Shown one piece after another: positions 25,302 to 35,920 of a stretch of 64,000 nt of DNA. Each line of letters opens with the position of its first letter. Position 1 is the stretch's first letter. The translations under genes were made by a program, and so were the position numbers. This DNA is from Rhynchospora pubera (Eukaryota > Streptophyta > Magnoliopsida > Poales > Cyperaceae). The notes below the pieces were generated by a model. The model had not been told where the DNA came from, ran no database searches, and saw nothing but the letters and a program-made list of their open reading frames with translations. The stretch is taken from the NCBI GenBank assembly GCA_028095005.1, contig CM051459.1, positions 200,113,902 to 200,177,901 on the forward strand, given 5' to 3'.

Positions 25302-25715
25302 TCAATAGTGCATATTACCCAAAATATTCTCTCATCAGGAGCGATATTAATGTGGCCGTCCCTCGCCTAAACAAAATAAACAAAAAAAATTAAGTAAATA
25401 TGTGACCCCGACGGATGTAAATCGTTTAAAATTGAACGGTCGAAACAACACAAAAATTGTTCCACTGGAGACGCGGCGGTGGTCAGGAGTGGCACAGACT
25501 CCAACTAAAAGTGTACAAGTGTATAGAGACCCATGGGCACTTCGCCATTGAGCCAATTAGAATACCCCAAGCATGTGTTAAATTCCGGGTATGTTTCCCG
25601 AGGCACCCTATAACGTGGCACACATGCATGTAGCTTTGCATTTTTTTCTAGCACTAGTATGCACACTTCGCCACGTATCTGCGCGGTGGCGTTCTTCCGC
25701 AACCACAGTATGGGG

Positions 25716-26547
25716 CTATGTTACTTGGATGCGGGTGCGGGTGCGGATATCGTGTCGGATACGATGCGGATGCGGGGATACGATATTTTTTAAAAAACTC
25801 GGATACGACTGTATATATAAAATAATAAAAATAATAAAAATATATGTATTTTTATGCATTGTAATTTAAGAAAAAACTAATTTATATATTTTATAATTTG
25901 GTGTATATGAATTTTTTTTAATAGATTGAACTATAGCACTAATTTTTCAAATAGCTTGTTCAACAATATATATTTTTTAATTTATAATGCTTTAACCAAT
26001 ATCTAAATTAAAAAAGCATTATGATTTATAATTGGGCTTCGGCAACACACTAAATATATTGTAGACTTTTTGAACGATATTGGATTATCAAATTATCATC
26101 GCAAATCAAATGGGACGATATTGGATTAACAAATATTTTCATTCAACAATTTGTCCGGTTTTGAAGTGGGAGGTTTAGTCCCACATGGGATATGCAACTT
26201 ATTTAAGAGAACTATATATTGCATGCTTTAAGGACAGTTGTCAATTAGCATTGAATTTCTCGTGTGCGTGCAGATGCGTCACCCCCGGGCCCCAGCCCAT
26301 GTGCCCAGAAACTTAATTAATGACATTAAATAAATAAATAATAAATAATAATTGTAATTGTAATTATGTAATTATATCGTCAAATAATATACGATACGGC
26401 AGACTAATATAACTCAATACGCGTGTCGGTGCGTGTCCTTGACCGTATCGCTCGGTCAAATTGATTAAATTAATTTAGTGCGCCACGTGGCGCACCCGGT
26501 GCGAATCGCACACGTATCCGCGTCGGATACGTGTCCATGTAACATAG
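25716..26547. mobile_element. TIR element with 8-bp TSD GTATGGGG (832 bp)
   Basis: Ends CTATGTTACTTGGA and TCCATGTAACATAG are flanked by GTATGGGG at 25708-25715 and 26548-26555; the next base C also matches, so the TSD could be 9 bp. Subterminal parts are GC-rich with GGTGCGGGTGCGG and CGGATACG motifs and a CGCCACGTGGCG palindrome near 26482. No coding capacity. hAT if the TSD is 8 bp, Mutator-like if 9. Confidence 0.75.
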
Positions 26548-26892
26548 GTATGGGGCATTACTCAAAGACGAGTCTCCACTCTGCAGCGTAGCATAGGCGT
26601 AGCTCTCGCGTGTACTTGCAGTATGGTCCTTGTTGATTATGCATTTTTGGACGGGGAATGATGACAAACAAAGAATTTTGGAGGGTAGAGCTTGAAAAGA
26701 AATTTAGTAATATCTATGACGATGAATGTTGTTGATTACAATTGTCTTTGGCAAAGGTGTAAATTAGAACAAGTTTTGTTCTAATTTTTATTTTAATTTC
26801 ATAATTTCATGATCTTGTTTTTTGTTCATGTCATGTTTGTATTTGTGAGAACTAGAAACAAGACACTTATTCTTCGTTCTTGACACATCCAA

Positions 26893-27173
26893 ATTAATTA
26901 AGTGATAAACGTTTTAGACACTTCTTAATTCATATCAATGCCTGAGAAATAACTTGATTGTTATAAATATGTAGATACTGAATTTCATAAGGACGATTGA
27001 GGAAAACTAGATTCTCTTAATTGTAATTTAGGAAAATGGCTAACAATATAATCTTGGTAGACCACTTACTCTAGTGCACGTCGAGCTTCCACGAGGCTTC
27101 ATGCAAATTTAATAATGGCGTGATTTGGTAGATTTGTTTTTGTATGTGTAAATTCTCATGAAATTTTTTAATG
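26893..27173. repeat. Right arm of the long inverted repeat
   Basis: Partner of 23413-23697. The two arms enclose about 3.2 kb containing the Ac-like element and the 25716 element. Outer ends meet at TTCATGAGAATTTACACA. No TSD was resolved outside the arms. Confidence 0.8.
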
Positions 27174-28080
27174 AACGTTTTAAAAGTGGTTCTAATCACT
27201 TCTTAATCCACATTAAGAATATGATCTAAATATTTTAAGAATAAAAATTTAATCTGAATGTTGGGTCACTTAAAAATAACACTTTAGATCCAAAAAACTC
27301 ATTTTTGATCGTTTAGGAAAAATATTTTTTACTCTAAATAACTAATCTAAATTTTATTCTTAGACTATCAAATGCCACCGTTGTTCATAAAGAAAATAGT
27401 ATACATAAGTCATTTTTTTTCTAGCTAGTTGTTCAATTGTTTTAGTATATATGATGGTTGTCATCAATTTTATATTATACAGAAGATATTAAAATATAGA
27501 TTTATAAAACCAAAACACATTAATTGAATGTGACAGAAAATATTTATTTGCAAATTATTCTGACGATTTAACAATTAATTAATTTACCATTGCTGACATG
27601 CATCATTCCCGCAAAATATGAGTGGATATGATTTATGTTTTAGTAATAATTAAATGATTTCAACTTGCAATTTGTCTTAAAAAAGATTTTTAACTGATAA
27701 TAATGCTTAACTTGCAATTAATAATTCATATTATTGTATGTCTAAACAATGTCCCTTAATGCCACTGTCTTATGTAATAAACAAACTCTATACTCAATAA
27801 TATATTTCAAAATTAGTTTTATTTTTTAAGTGTTATAAGTAATAAAATTATCAGTAATATTGTCAAGATACTGTATTACTACTGCTCTTCATTTTAATTT
27901 ATGGCCGTTGAAAAAACTTTTACCAATCTGAATTTTTACAAGTACCAATTCAAAAACTCGCCGTTGACCCCACCCAGGCTCCTAATGGCGGTCCCACCCT
28001 CTGACCTCTGTCCCCGCGTCCAATATCCAGCCTGTAATGCTCCCCTTTGACTGCACTACACGACACAGCACCAACTTCTC
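27174..28080. other. Intergenic DNA and PADRE1 upstream region
   Basis: AT-rich, no gene. Near the 3' end, TTGACC at about 27963 and TTTGACT at about 28045 are W-box-like TTGAC motifs upstream of the stress-type DUF4228 gene; this is suggestive only. Confidence 0.4.
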
Positions 28081-28086
28081 TCCAGC

Positions 28087-28095
28087 TATATATTA
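28087..28095 (+). promoter_or_regulatory. TATA box of PADRE1
   Basis: TATATATTA 121 bp before the last base upstream of the ATG, in a CT/AC-rich context typical of a plant leader start. Confidence 0.65.
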
Positions 28096-28215
28096 GCAGC
28101 TCCTTTCTCCTTCCTCCAAATCAACCAAAACAAACCCAAGTCACTCTCAACTCTCAAGTCCTCTGAATTATTAAACACTTTAATTAATCAACATTTTTCG
28201 TTACTAACAGTAACA

Positions 28216-28686
28216 ATGGGCCAATGCACCTCCGCTCAAGCCACCTCACCAGCAACCGTCAAGCTGATCCTGCCCGATGGCAGTCTGCGGGAGTTCTCAT
28301 GGCCGGTCAGACCGGCATACATTCTCGGCAAGGACGAACAAGCATCCTTTGTCTGCGACTCCGACACAATGGAGATCGATCAAATTGTCACGGCAACGGC
28401 TGCTGACAAGGAGCTGAGACTCGGGCAGATCTATTTTGTATTGCCGAGATCGATGCTGAATCGTCCTCTCAAGGCCGAGGAAATGGCTGCATTGGCCGTT
28501 AGAGCGAGCGGTGCTCTTGCTAAAGTCAGTGGCAGCAAAAAAGGTCACAAGGGGACGGTGGCTCCACTTGTGTTTGAGATAGAGGAGGAAATCAAAGAGG
28601 AGAAGAAGAAAGGTGGAGAGAGGAAAAACAGAGGAAAGGGACGAAAGTTTGCTCCCGGATTGAGTGCTATTCCTGAGAGAGATTGA
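28216..28686 (+). CDS. DUF4228/PADRE-domain protein 1 (156 aa)
   Basis: An intronless plant protein of the DUF4228 (PADRE) family, linked in the literature to pathogen and abiotic stress responses; its biochemistry is unknown. The N-terminus MGQC offers a Gly for myristoylation and a Cys for palmitoylation, so membrane association is likely. The domain runs from about residue 14 to 108: VKLILPDGSLREFSWPV, YILGKDEQASFVCDSDTM, GQIYFVLPRSMLNRPLKAEE, then LAVRASGAL. The C-terminus is Lys/Glu-rich and ends near FAPGLSAIPERD. TATA at 28087; a possible AATAAA at 28907. A paralogue lies 3.6 kb downstream in the same orientation. Confidence 0.93.
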   Translation: MGQCTSAQATSPATVKLILPDGSLREFSWPVRPAYILGKDEQASFVCDSDTMEIDQIVTATAADKELRLGQIYFVLPRSMLNRPLKAEEMAALAVRASGALAKVSGSKKGHKGTVAPLVFEIEEEIKEEKKKGGERKNRGKGRKFAPGLSAIPERD

Positions 28687-28906
28687 TTGAAACGAACCAT
28701 TCTCGACACAAAGGAATTGAAGAAGGAAAAAATTAACACCAAGAAGCTGTGTTGAACAAGAAGCACCATAGATCAGATTAGTGAGATCTGAATTGAATGA
28801 TGATTGGATTAGAGAGATTGTGGGACTTGTGCGAGGTTTTATGATGCCATTGTTCCTAAGAAAAACTGTAGCTGTGGCAGCTGATGCCCAGAAAATTAAA
28901 TTTGGA

Positions 28907-28912
28907 AATAAA
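28907..28912 (+). terminator. Likely polyadenylation signal of PADRE1
   Basis: AATAAA 220 bp past the stop codon, followed by A-rich sequence. Confidence 0.45.
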
Positions 28913-29562
28913 ACAAGAAAAAAAATGTACAGGAAAATTCATATGTTGAATTAGTAATATTGATTCTCCTTTTGATTAAATAGCTCCTGTTTACACGATG
29001 CGACATAATAATTAGCATACAGTGCGTTATTGAAATTTCCACAACGATAATTGTTCCAGTTCAATCTGGACCGTTGATTGAATCCTAATTAACGGTGATC
29101 TAATTCTAAACGAAGAAAAGAGCGACTACATAAAACACGTGATGCATTGTTTCATTTTTTTTCTTTTTCTTTTTTGAGTTTCAAATTGCTTGCATTACCT
29201 TCCCCACTGCTTCCACCTCTGGCTTTCTAGCTGGCTTTAACTTGCTCTTGTCCTTTTGCTCTTCCTTTGGTATTAAGCATTTGTACTTGATGCAACACTT
29301 GCTAAAGCTGGTACCAAATTAAAGTAGGCATATGTTAGTACTTTTTCCTTGGTCAGTTATTTTTTTTTAAATAATAAAGTTCAATCTGCTATCATATCAT
29401 AAATAGATGCGAATGCGATCAGGTCATAACTGCGATGTGCAATTTAGTCTTTTATTTGATTGAAAATAGACGATTTAATTCGCATTTATAACTATAGTTT
29501 GTGGCCTGTGGATATGACCTCATGTCAATTGTCATTCACCACTCTGTTTAGTAGCATACAGG
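28913..29562. other. Intergenic DNA
   Basis: No gene, RNA or element recognised. Confidence 0.4.
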
Positions 29563-29777
29563 GTGTGTGTTGGTTGGGTGTGTGTTGGTTGGAGTGGGAA
29601 TAAAGAATAAGTCTTTTTTATTTTTTATTTCGATAAAAATCAAATAACTAAGGAATAGGAAATTTGAACTTATTCCGGCCCTTATTCATATTCTAACAAA
29701 ATCAAAGAATTTGGATAAGGAATAAAGAATAAGCTTTTCTCTATTTCTATTTTCTATTCCCACTCCAACCAAACAGT
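29563..29777. mobile_element. MITE with GTTGGTTGGAGTGGGAATA ends
   Basis: Inverted ends GGTTGGAGTGGGAATA and TATTCCCACTCCAACC enclose about 200 bp with internal AAAGAATAAG and its complement. The left end is duplicated (GTGTGTTGGTTGG twice, 29565-29592). Related in style and the GGAATAAGGA motif to the 37459 MITE. Confidence 0.65.
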
Positions 29778-29851
29778 GGGAATTGTTTCACTGCATGTCA
29801 TCATTTGTCTCTCATGTTTTCAGACTTCTAAACATAAAAAGAAAATTTTAA

Positions 29852-30108
29852 TATGATTTACAAACCAAAGTTCTTAATTATTAAATACATAAAGAGTTCA
29901 CGACATCATTATTTACAGCTGAAATTCTAGATCAACTTCTTGTTCATTTGTCATAAAGAGTTACAGCTGAAATTGTTAAATGCATAAATTTTTTTTGTAA
30001 TATGATTTACAGCCCAAAGTTGTTAATTGTTAAATACATAAAGAGTTCATGACAGCATTATTTACAGCTGAAATTCCAGAGCAACTTCTTGTTCATTTGT
30101 AATAGCAT
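29852..30108. repeat. Direct duplication, about 147-bp period
   Basis: AATATGATTTACA..CCAAAGTT, ATACATAAAGAGTTCA and ATTTACAGCTGAAATTC appear in the same order starting near 29852 and 29998. Two copies of about 110 bp separated by a partial third copy of the middle part. Confidence 0.75.
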
Positions 30109-30595
30109 TAGAGCCAAAGGTTTTACATTTGAATTCTATAGTACGGTACATCTATTATGAATGAATGTTTCAATTTATTTATTTTTATATTTTTTATATG
30201 TTATGGCTGTAAACATATCATCGTCCCAACTTAGCAAATTCATCCATACACACCCTATCCTAATACCCGAGATAATTTACATATTTCAGTCATATTAATC
30301 GTAAAAGAAACAAAAAGTTTGCAACTTAAACATAAAATGTATAAAATATAAAAAAAAGGCATAAGAAACCATATATTTGTTGGTCTCGTCATTAAAGAAA
30401 AAAATATAAATACAAAGTATATACAAATAATTATATGTTAATTATTATATAAGGTAACAAATATAAAATAGTTATATACATGTTAAGTTGATAATTATTT
30501 TCCTAGCATATTGAATTTTTTTTCTTAAGGGTACCTACCTCATTGAAAAACTAAAATTCCAATCTATACCAACGTTATCGACGCACGGCTTTATA
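30109..30595. other. AT-rich intergenic DNA
   Basis: Nothing recognised. Confidence 0.4.
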
Positions 30596-30603
30596 CGGCT
30601 AAC

Positions 30604-31494
30604 TAGGGCTGTACAAAAAATAAAAAAACCGTCCGGCACGTTTAACCCGTCTAACCCGATCCGTATTTTAACGGGTTGAAGTTTTAATCGGGTTGGTTCG
30701 GGTTTCAATTTTAATAACCCGGTTGTATTGGGTTGGGTCATAATTTTGTTGTTGATAAACCCGTACCCGTACACGACCCGTTTATAGTTTATCAAAACAT
30801 CCTCATCCATCCGTTCGGTTATTCTGAGTCAATGACAAATTTACAATATCTATTCTGATTCATTACTATTAGGCATTTATTAGCGGCAACCCTAATCCCA
30901 ACTCCTGCACGATGCCTCGACTCCTCCCATCCCAACCTGGATTTGACGATTTCCTTCAAAGCTCAAGCCACGTCATAATCTTACTTTCACGAGGCCTCAA
31001 ATTACTTGTTTGAATAACTGTTTGAATAAATATCTATTTATACGGAGCTAGTGTTATTCATATGTTATCAATTAAAATTATATATGCTTTACATGAACTT
31101 TTAGGGTAATAAAATTAGCACAATTTACGAGACAAGTTAATAATATCGTTCATATAGTATTATAATTCTTACCATAAAGAGTGTTAGAAAAAATTATCAT
31201 AAGGTAATAAAACTAGCACAGTTTATGAGGTAAGTTAATAATATCGTTCAATTTACTAACATTAAACTACATATTTAAAAGTATTTTATATGTTATGTGC
31301 TACTTATTTTTTTTTTGTAGAATTGAAATTACAACCCGTTTAACCCGCATAACCCGTAATAATCCATACATGAAAAATCTGTTGGGTTGGGTTGAATTAC
31401 GGGTGGGTCAACTAAAATTTTTTTTAACCCGGTACAATTAAATTAGGTTGAAATATTACTAAAAAATTACAAATTCGTCCGTTATACAGCCCTA
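30604..31494. mobile_element. hAT-like non-autonomous element (891 bp)
   Basis: Exact 8-bp TSD CGGCTAAC at 30596-30603 and 31495-31502. Ends TAGGGCTGTACAAAAAA and, at the right, CGTTATACAGCCCTA. Subterminal regions repeat ACCCGTTTAACCCG and GGGTTGGGT motifs in opposite orientations. No transposase. An older relative is at 20565-21300. Confidence 0.88.
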
Positions 31495-31502
31495 CGGCTA
31501 AC

Positions 31503-32072
31503 AATCGAATAAACAGACAAATACGCCACATCTGCGTAAATTTCAATAAATTTTGTTTCTATCTATCTAAATTAAATAGAGAAAAAAAACAGAGACATAA
31601 ATGGTAAGGTTGAAACCGGACAATAAAATCTCTTTACTGTTCACACGCATTCACGTGTGGTGAAAAACAACGAGCCAATGATTCAAGTCCATCTGAGCGA
31701 GCCACGCGGTCACCCAATGGCCCAGCCAGAATAGCAGAAAAATGAATTCCTAAAAAGGCTAAAACCACTGGTCCAACAAGCAAACAAATTATGCCATTTT
31801 CATAATTTCAGCATTGTTGTAGACTTGCATTGCCACATCATTTCTCATCCTGCCACGCACCCCCTCTCCTGCGTAACCCCATAAATAGATAAACTAAATA
31901 ATAATTAAGTTCATTTTAATACTACGTTTTTTTTCCGTATTTTCTTCCCCAAGAAATTAATATCAACGTTATGACCGCCTCATCCACCAATCGGTCAATA
32001 CCATGCCAACCTGTCATGCGTCGTCTCCCCTGCACTGACCGACGAAATCGCCGACTCAAATTCCCACCTGTT
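31503..32072. other. PADRE2 upstream region
   Basis: No gene. A perfect G-box CACGTG at 31652-31657 and a CCAAT motif near 31986 precede the PADRE2 TATA box. Confidence 0.45.
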
Positions 32073-32078
32073 TATATA
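32073..32078 (+). promoter_or_regulatory. TATA box of PADRE2
   Basis: TATATA within GTTTATATACAG, about 200 bp upstream of the ATG, followed by a CT-rich leader. Confidence 0.55.
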
Positions 32079-32273
32079 CAGACACTGTTCCTTCCTCTCT
32101 CCTCCCCAAATTTAGCAACCAATCGAAAAATAGTTGTCACACTTGGAGAAGAAAAACAAAGAAAGCTAAATAAAAAGAAACAAGCTCCAACATTCCCAAC
32201 CAAGAATAGCTTCTGAAAAGAAACCAAGAAACAATCGAAGAGAGACAGAGACAGAGAGCATTACTGATAGCGA

Positions 32274-32756
32274 ATGGGATCGTGCATCTCGAGCCAATCA
32301 GCAAAATCTGCGCTGCCACCTCTGATCACGACGAGGCTGATCCTTCTAAACGGAAGTTTGATCCAATTCTCAAGACCCATAATGGTGTCTTGCGTGCTTG
32401 GAAAGGACGAGAAGACATGCTTCGTGTGCGACGCGGATGCAATGGAAACCGGTCGGAATCTCAAGGCGATCGCTGAAGAAAAGGAGCTGAGATTAGGCAA
32501 GATATACTTCGTGCTGCCTCGAACCATGCTGAACAGGCCGCTTCAGGGGAAGGAGATGGCGGAGTTGGCAGTCAGAGCAAGTGCTGCGCTTTCCGATGCA
32601 GGATCGATGGGTCGGAGAAGTCGACGGGGAATGGTGGCGCCGATAGATTTTGCGGAGGAGGAGGAGGAGGAGGAGGAGGAGGAGGAGAAAGATGTGAAAA
32701 TAGGAGGCGGCAAGGCTTTTAAATTTGTGCCTCGTTTGGTGGCAATTCCTGAGTGA
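32274..32756 (+). CDS. DUF4228/PADRE-domain protein 2 (160 aa)
   Basis: Paralogue of the 28216 gene, intronless and in the same orientation. MGSC again gives acylation-type N-terminal residues. Conserved blocks: RLILLNGSLIQFSRPI, VLGKDEKTCFVCDADAM, GKIYFVLPRTMLNRPLQGKE and LAVRASAAL. It differs from its neighbour mainly after the domain, where a GAG microsatellite near 32655-32690 encodes a run of Glu. The C-terminus ends FVPRLVAIPE, the same motif as FAPGLSAIPE in copy 1. Function unknown; family known for stress-inducible expression. Confidence 0.93.
   Translation: MGSCISSQSAKSALPPLITTRLILLNGSLIQFSRPIMVSCVLGKDEKTCFVCDADAMETGRNLKAIAEEKELRLGKIYFVLPRTMLNRPLQGKEMAELAVRASAALSDAGSMGRRSRRGMVAPIDFAEEEEEEEEEEEKDVKIGGGKAFKFVPRLVAIPE
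32655..32690 (+). repeat. (GAG)n microsatellite coding poly-Glu
   Basis: About eleven GAG/GAA codons in frame inside PADRE2. Length is likely to vary between individuals. Confidence 0.85.
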
Positions 32757-33428
32757 GATTGTTTCTGGCCGTTGGATGTGTTGATGATTTGTGATTGATT
32801 TGGGTTCCGACGATGCTGATTGTGATTGAGGCGCATAAACCTTACTCTTAGTCTTAGCTCGTTGTCGCGTCTGACTGACGGGACCACAAGGTCATGTCGG
32901 TTGAGAATTATTTTCGGGACCTATTTTATTGGGCTGTGGATTGACGAAATTGGGTCTTCAGTTCTGAATTGGGATAATACCAGTTGTTCCTTCGTCTGGT
33001 CCAATAACGTCAACCTAAAATTTCATTTTTTTTTATAATAATTCTTAATTTTAGATTTTTTTTATTATTTTGAATGCTGTTTTGAGCAATAAATAATAAT
33101 GTTAATTCTTTCTTTCCATCTGATCTGATCGTCTGGATATTATCAGAATATTTCTTTGGGCACTTAACAGTTGCAGGTTGATGTGGATGCACATTTCTAG
33201 CTAATTGCAAGAACAGCTATTATATTACAGATTGCACCAACAAAACTAGATTCTTTTTATTAATATGTTGCCTCAACTCTTACATGTTACTTCAAACAAT
33301 AGTAAAGAAAAAGACTAAACCGACATCACTTGACAAAATGCATGTCAAATTATTTCAACAAGAATAATGGGCCCAAAAGGGATTAAAAAAAGATGCAAAA
33401 CCGGTACAATGAGATAATCCATAATTAA
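32757..33428. other. PADRE2 3' flank to phytoglobin A 3' flank
   Basis: AATAAATA near 33089 could be the PADRE2 polyadenylation signal. No other gene seen between the two convergent genes. Confidence 0.4.
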
Positions 33429-34254
33429 TTACATCTCAGACTTAATAGCAGCAACAAGGTGATCATAAGATTCAGACCATGCTTCCTTCAATTCTTCAGA
33501 CCACATGTATGGCACCGCCTCCTTTATGGTCTCAAGCAGTGCAAACTTGAGTACCTGCGCGCGTAAAATAAGTACACATTGCACAACTGATGCAAGTAAT
33601 TTCTCGTAAGATGTTAGAGAAATGCAAGCAAATGTAATTTGAAACAGAAATTTTGAATACCTCAAAGTGCACGTCAGCAACTCCGGCCTTGAAATGAACC
33701 GAAGCCAAATGCGGAACTGATGTGTTAGCACCCACATTAACCCTTCCTGTCTTTCTCAGTTGTGTGGCAGCCTCACATGTCTGCATAATTTTGCAGGTTC
33801 TTATTAACAGATTATATATCACATCAAATGTTTGCAGCTTATTTACAAAACTTTTAAAAGTTAGAGCTGCCACAGCCCACAGAAAAATATACCATAACAA
33901 AGACCGACATGGCATGAGCTTTCAGCTTAGGGTTCTTTTCAAGTGGCAAAGTCGAGTCACGCAAGAAAGAGAACCTCTTTGCTGCCGAAGGAATAATCTC
34001 AAATAACCTGTCTCATGTGAGCATGACAAGTAACAAAAGATAAGTGAAATTGTACAAACAGTAGAGGCATCATACTTCATCTACAGCAGAGCATAGGGAA
34101 GTAATTCCATGAATTAAATAAATTAAAGATTTAAAGTTGATTTGATATTAGGCTTTTACCTCAAGAAAAATTTTAGAGCAAAAGTAGGGGCATCATCCTT
34201 CATCTCATTCCATGAGCTCACAACAAGGGCTTCTTGCTTGGCAGTAATAACCAT
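33429..34254 (-). CDS. Class-1-like phytoglobin A (4 exons, 151 aa)
   Basis: A plant haemoglobin of class-1 type; such proteins bind oxygen tightly and scavenge nitric oxide, especially under low oxygen. Exons: 34254-34160, 34007-33893, 33780-33661, 33554-33429, with introns at the three conserved plant globin positions. Motifs: QEALVVSSW, FALKFFL (Phe B10 region), RFSFLRDS (Phe CD1 about 44), NPKLKAHAM (distal His63), VFVMTCEAATQLRKTG, SVHFKAG (proximal His99), FALLETIKEAVPYMW, SYDHLVAAIKSEM. It differs from B-D by Pro for Gln at residue 93, Ser66 and KSEM at the end. The N-terminus is about 8-15 residues shorter than usual class-1 proteins. Confidence 0.93.
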
Positions 34255-34364
34255 TTTTACCCTTTTGCTTTTACTTGGCTAATTCTTGAAAGGAATAGTA
34301 CTTAAAAAAAAGGTATACTATTTCTTTCTTATCTTTTATCTGAAAAGATGCATGAAATAAGGTC

Positions 34365-34373
34365 CTTATATAG
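34365..34373 (-). promoter_or_regulatory. TATA box of phytoglobin A
   Basis: Minus-strand CTATATAAG about 110 bp upstream of the ATG; similarly spaced boxes occur in all four globin genes. Confidence 0.75.
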
Positions 34374-35920
34374 GCCGTGGAATGCTCTTATTAAACAATT
34401 ATACAAATACGGTCAAAAAAGCATCACATACGTGGGTGGCATTATATGACAGAAAAAAACCATTTGTAAAATGTAAGATGCATTATCTAAAGAATCCAAG
34501 AGAAACCAGGGCTATGAATCTATTACCAAAACTGCTGGCTGTTTGTAAGTTTTGATAAGTGGCTGTGCTTGAGATTGGAACTAGAAAAAAAAAAATTAAG
34601 GAAAGAAAATAAATTCCTACATAAAGAATATTTTGTCTATAACTATCATGATCACTTTATTTTAATATTTTGTCTATAACTATCATGGTCACTTTATTTT
34701 CACAGTAGTTTTTACATATGGAAAATCAAAACCTTTTATGGACAAAATGGAGGTGACTGCTAATTTGTTTACAACAAACCAAAGCTTAATTGTTGTGGCA
34801 TACTTTTCTGACTCAATCCGTGAGGGAAGTTTTAAATTACTTAAACATTAAATAATATAATTCTCGAACATGCAATTAATGAAAACAAAAATTAGCACTA
34901 TGCTATCGGCGCACTGAAATACGATAATACGATATTGATACCTGCTGTACTGGTAGGTTGGACTATGGATTGATACAATCTGGTCATCAGAAAACAGTGG
35001 TAACTGGTAAATATGTCCGTACATAAAAACATCTCTGCTGTGGGAGGCTAAATACCACTGTAGCATGCTTGATAATCACAAGGATAAAGAAAATAATTTA
35101 ATTCTATTAACAGTACTTAATTGGCGACCACAGAATTTTAAATTATATTAAATTTTATATATAATTTATCGAAAACATAAAGGACATGACTGTAATTTTA
35201 CTATTCTAAGTACTATTTTTGTTTGTATTAAGTGTATATATAATATAAAAACTTATCTATACGCAAATTATAATAGAACGGCCACGTACGGACTGTTAGC
35301 AATCCGATCAATTATTAAGTTGCAAATAAAGAGTCAAAGACATGCAATTCCTGTTTTGGATTTAAAGAAAAGGATAAAAACTGTCATAATCATTCCTTTT
35401 TTTTATTTTTCTATCTGATAAGCTGGTAGGTTATTTTATATTATATGTAGTTCCACTTTTATTGCCTGTATATAACCAGTTAACCACTTAAGTTTCAGAA
35501 TTTATAAATCTGAAGATTATGTCCTATTCTGTATATAATAGTGCATGACAGCTTAAATTATTTGCTGAGGAACGACATATACGCATTATGTGAGCGTGTG
35601 TGTGTGTGTGATATATAGTACAGCAATTTTCATGCCTTGGTGCATTTAGAGGAGAATTTAACAATAAAAGCCACAATTACTAACTAAAATTTACTTTAGA
35701 GACAACAAAATTTCTTCTAAAATGAAAGGAGATCACAATTTAGAATTTATTAGGTGGTAGGATAACCAAAGACTCTTATTCAATAAGAAAGATACATATG
35801 CTCTGTGCAACTGAAACTGAAAATTAAGCCATAGAAAATTACTACACCAAATTACATAAATATAACAAAAAGTAAATGATGCATGTTGCGACGAAAAATA
35901 TGGTGCTTGTGAGAAGCATG
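34374..35920. other. Phytoglobin A upstream region and B 3' flank
   Basis: No gene. It holds a tandem duplication at 34627-34700 and a (GT)n tract near 35594-35610; otherwise AT-rich. Confidence 0.5.
34627..34700. repeat. 37-bp tandem duplication upstream of phytoglobin A
   Basis: Two adjacent units built on TTTTGTCTATAACTATCATG differ at one base. Confidence 0.9.
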
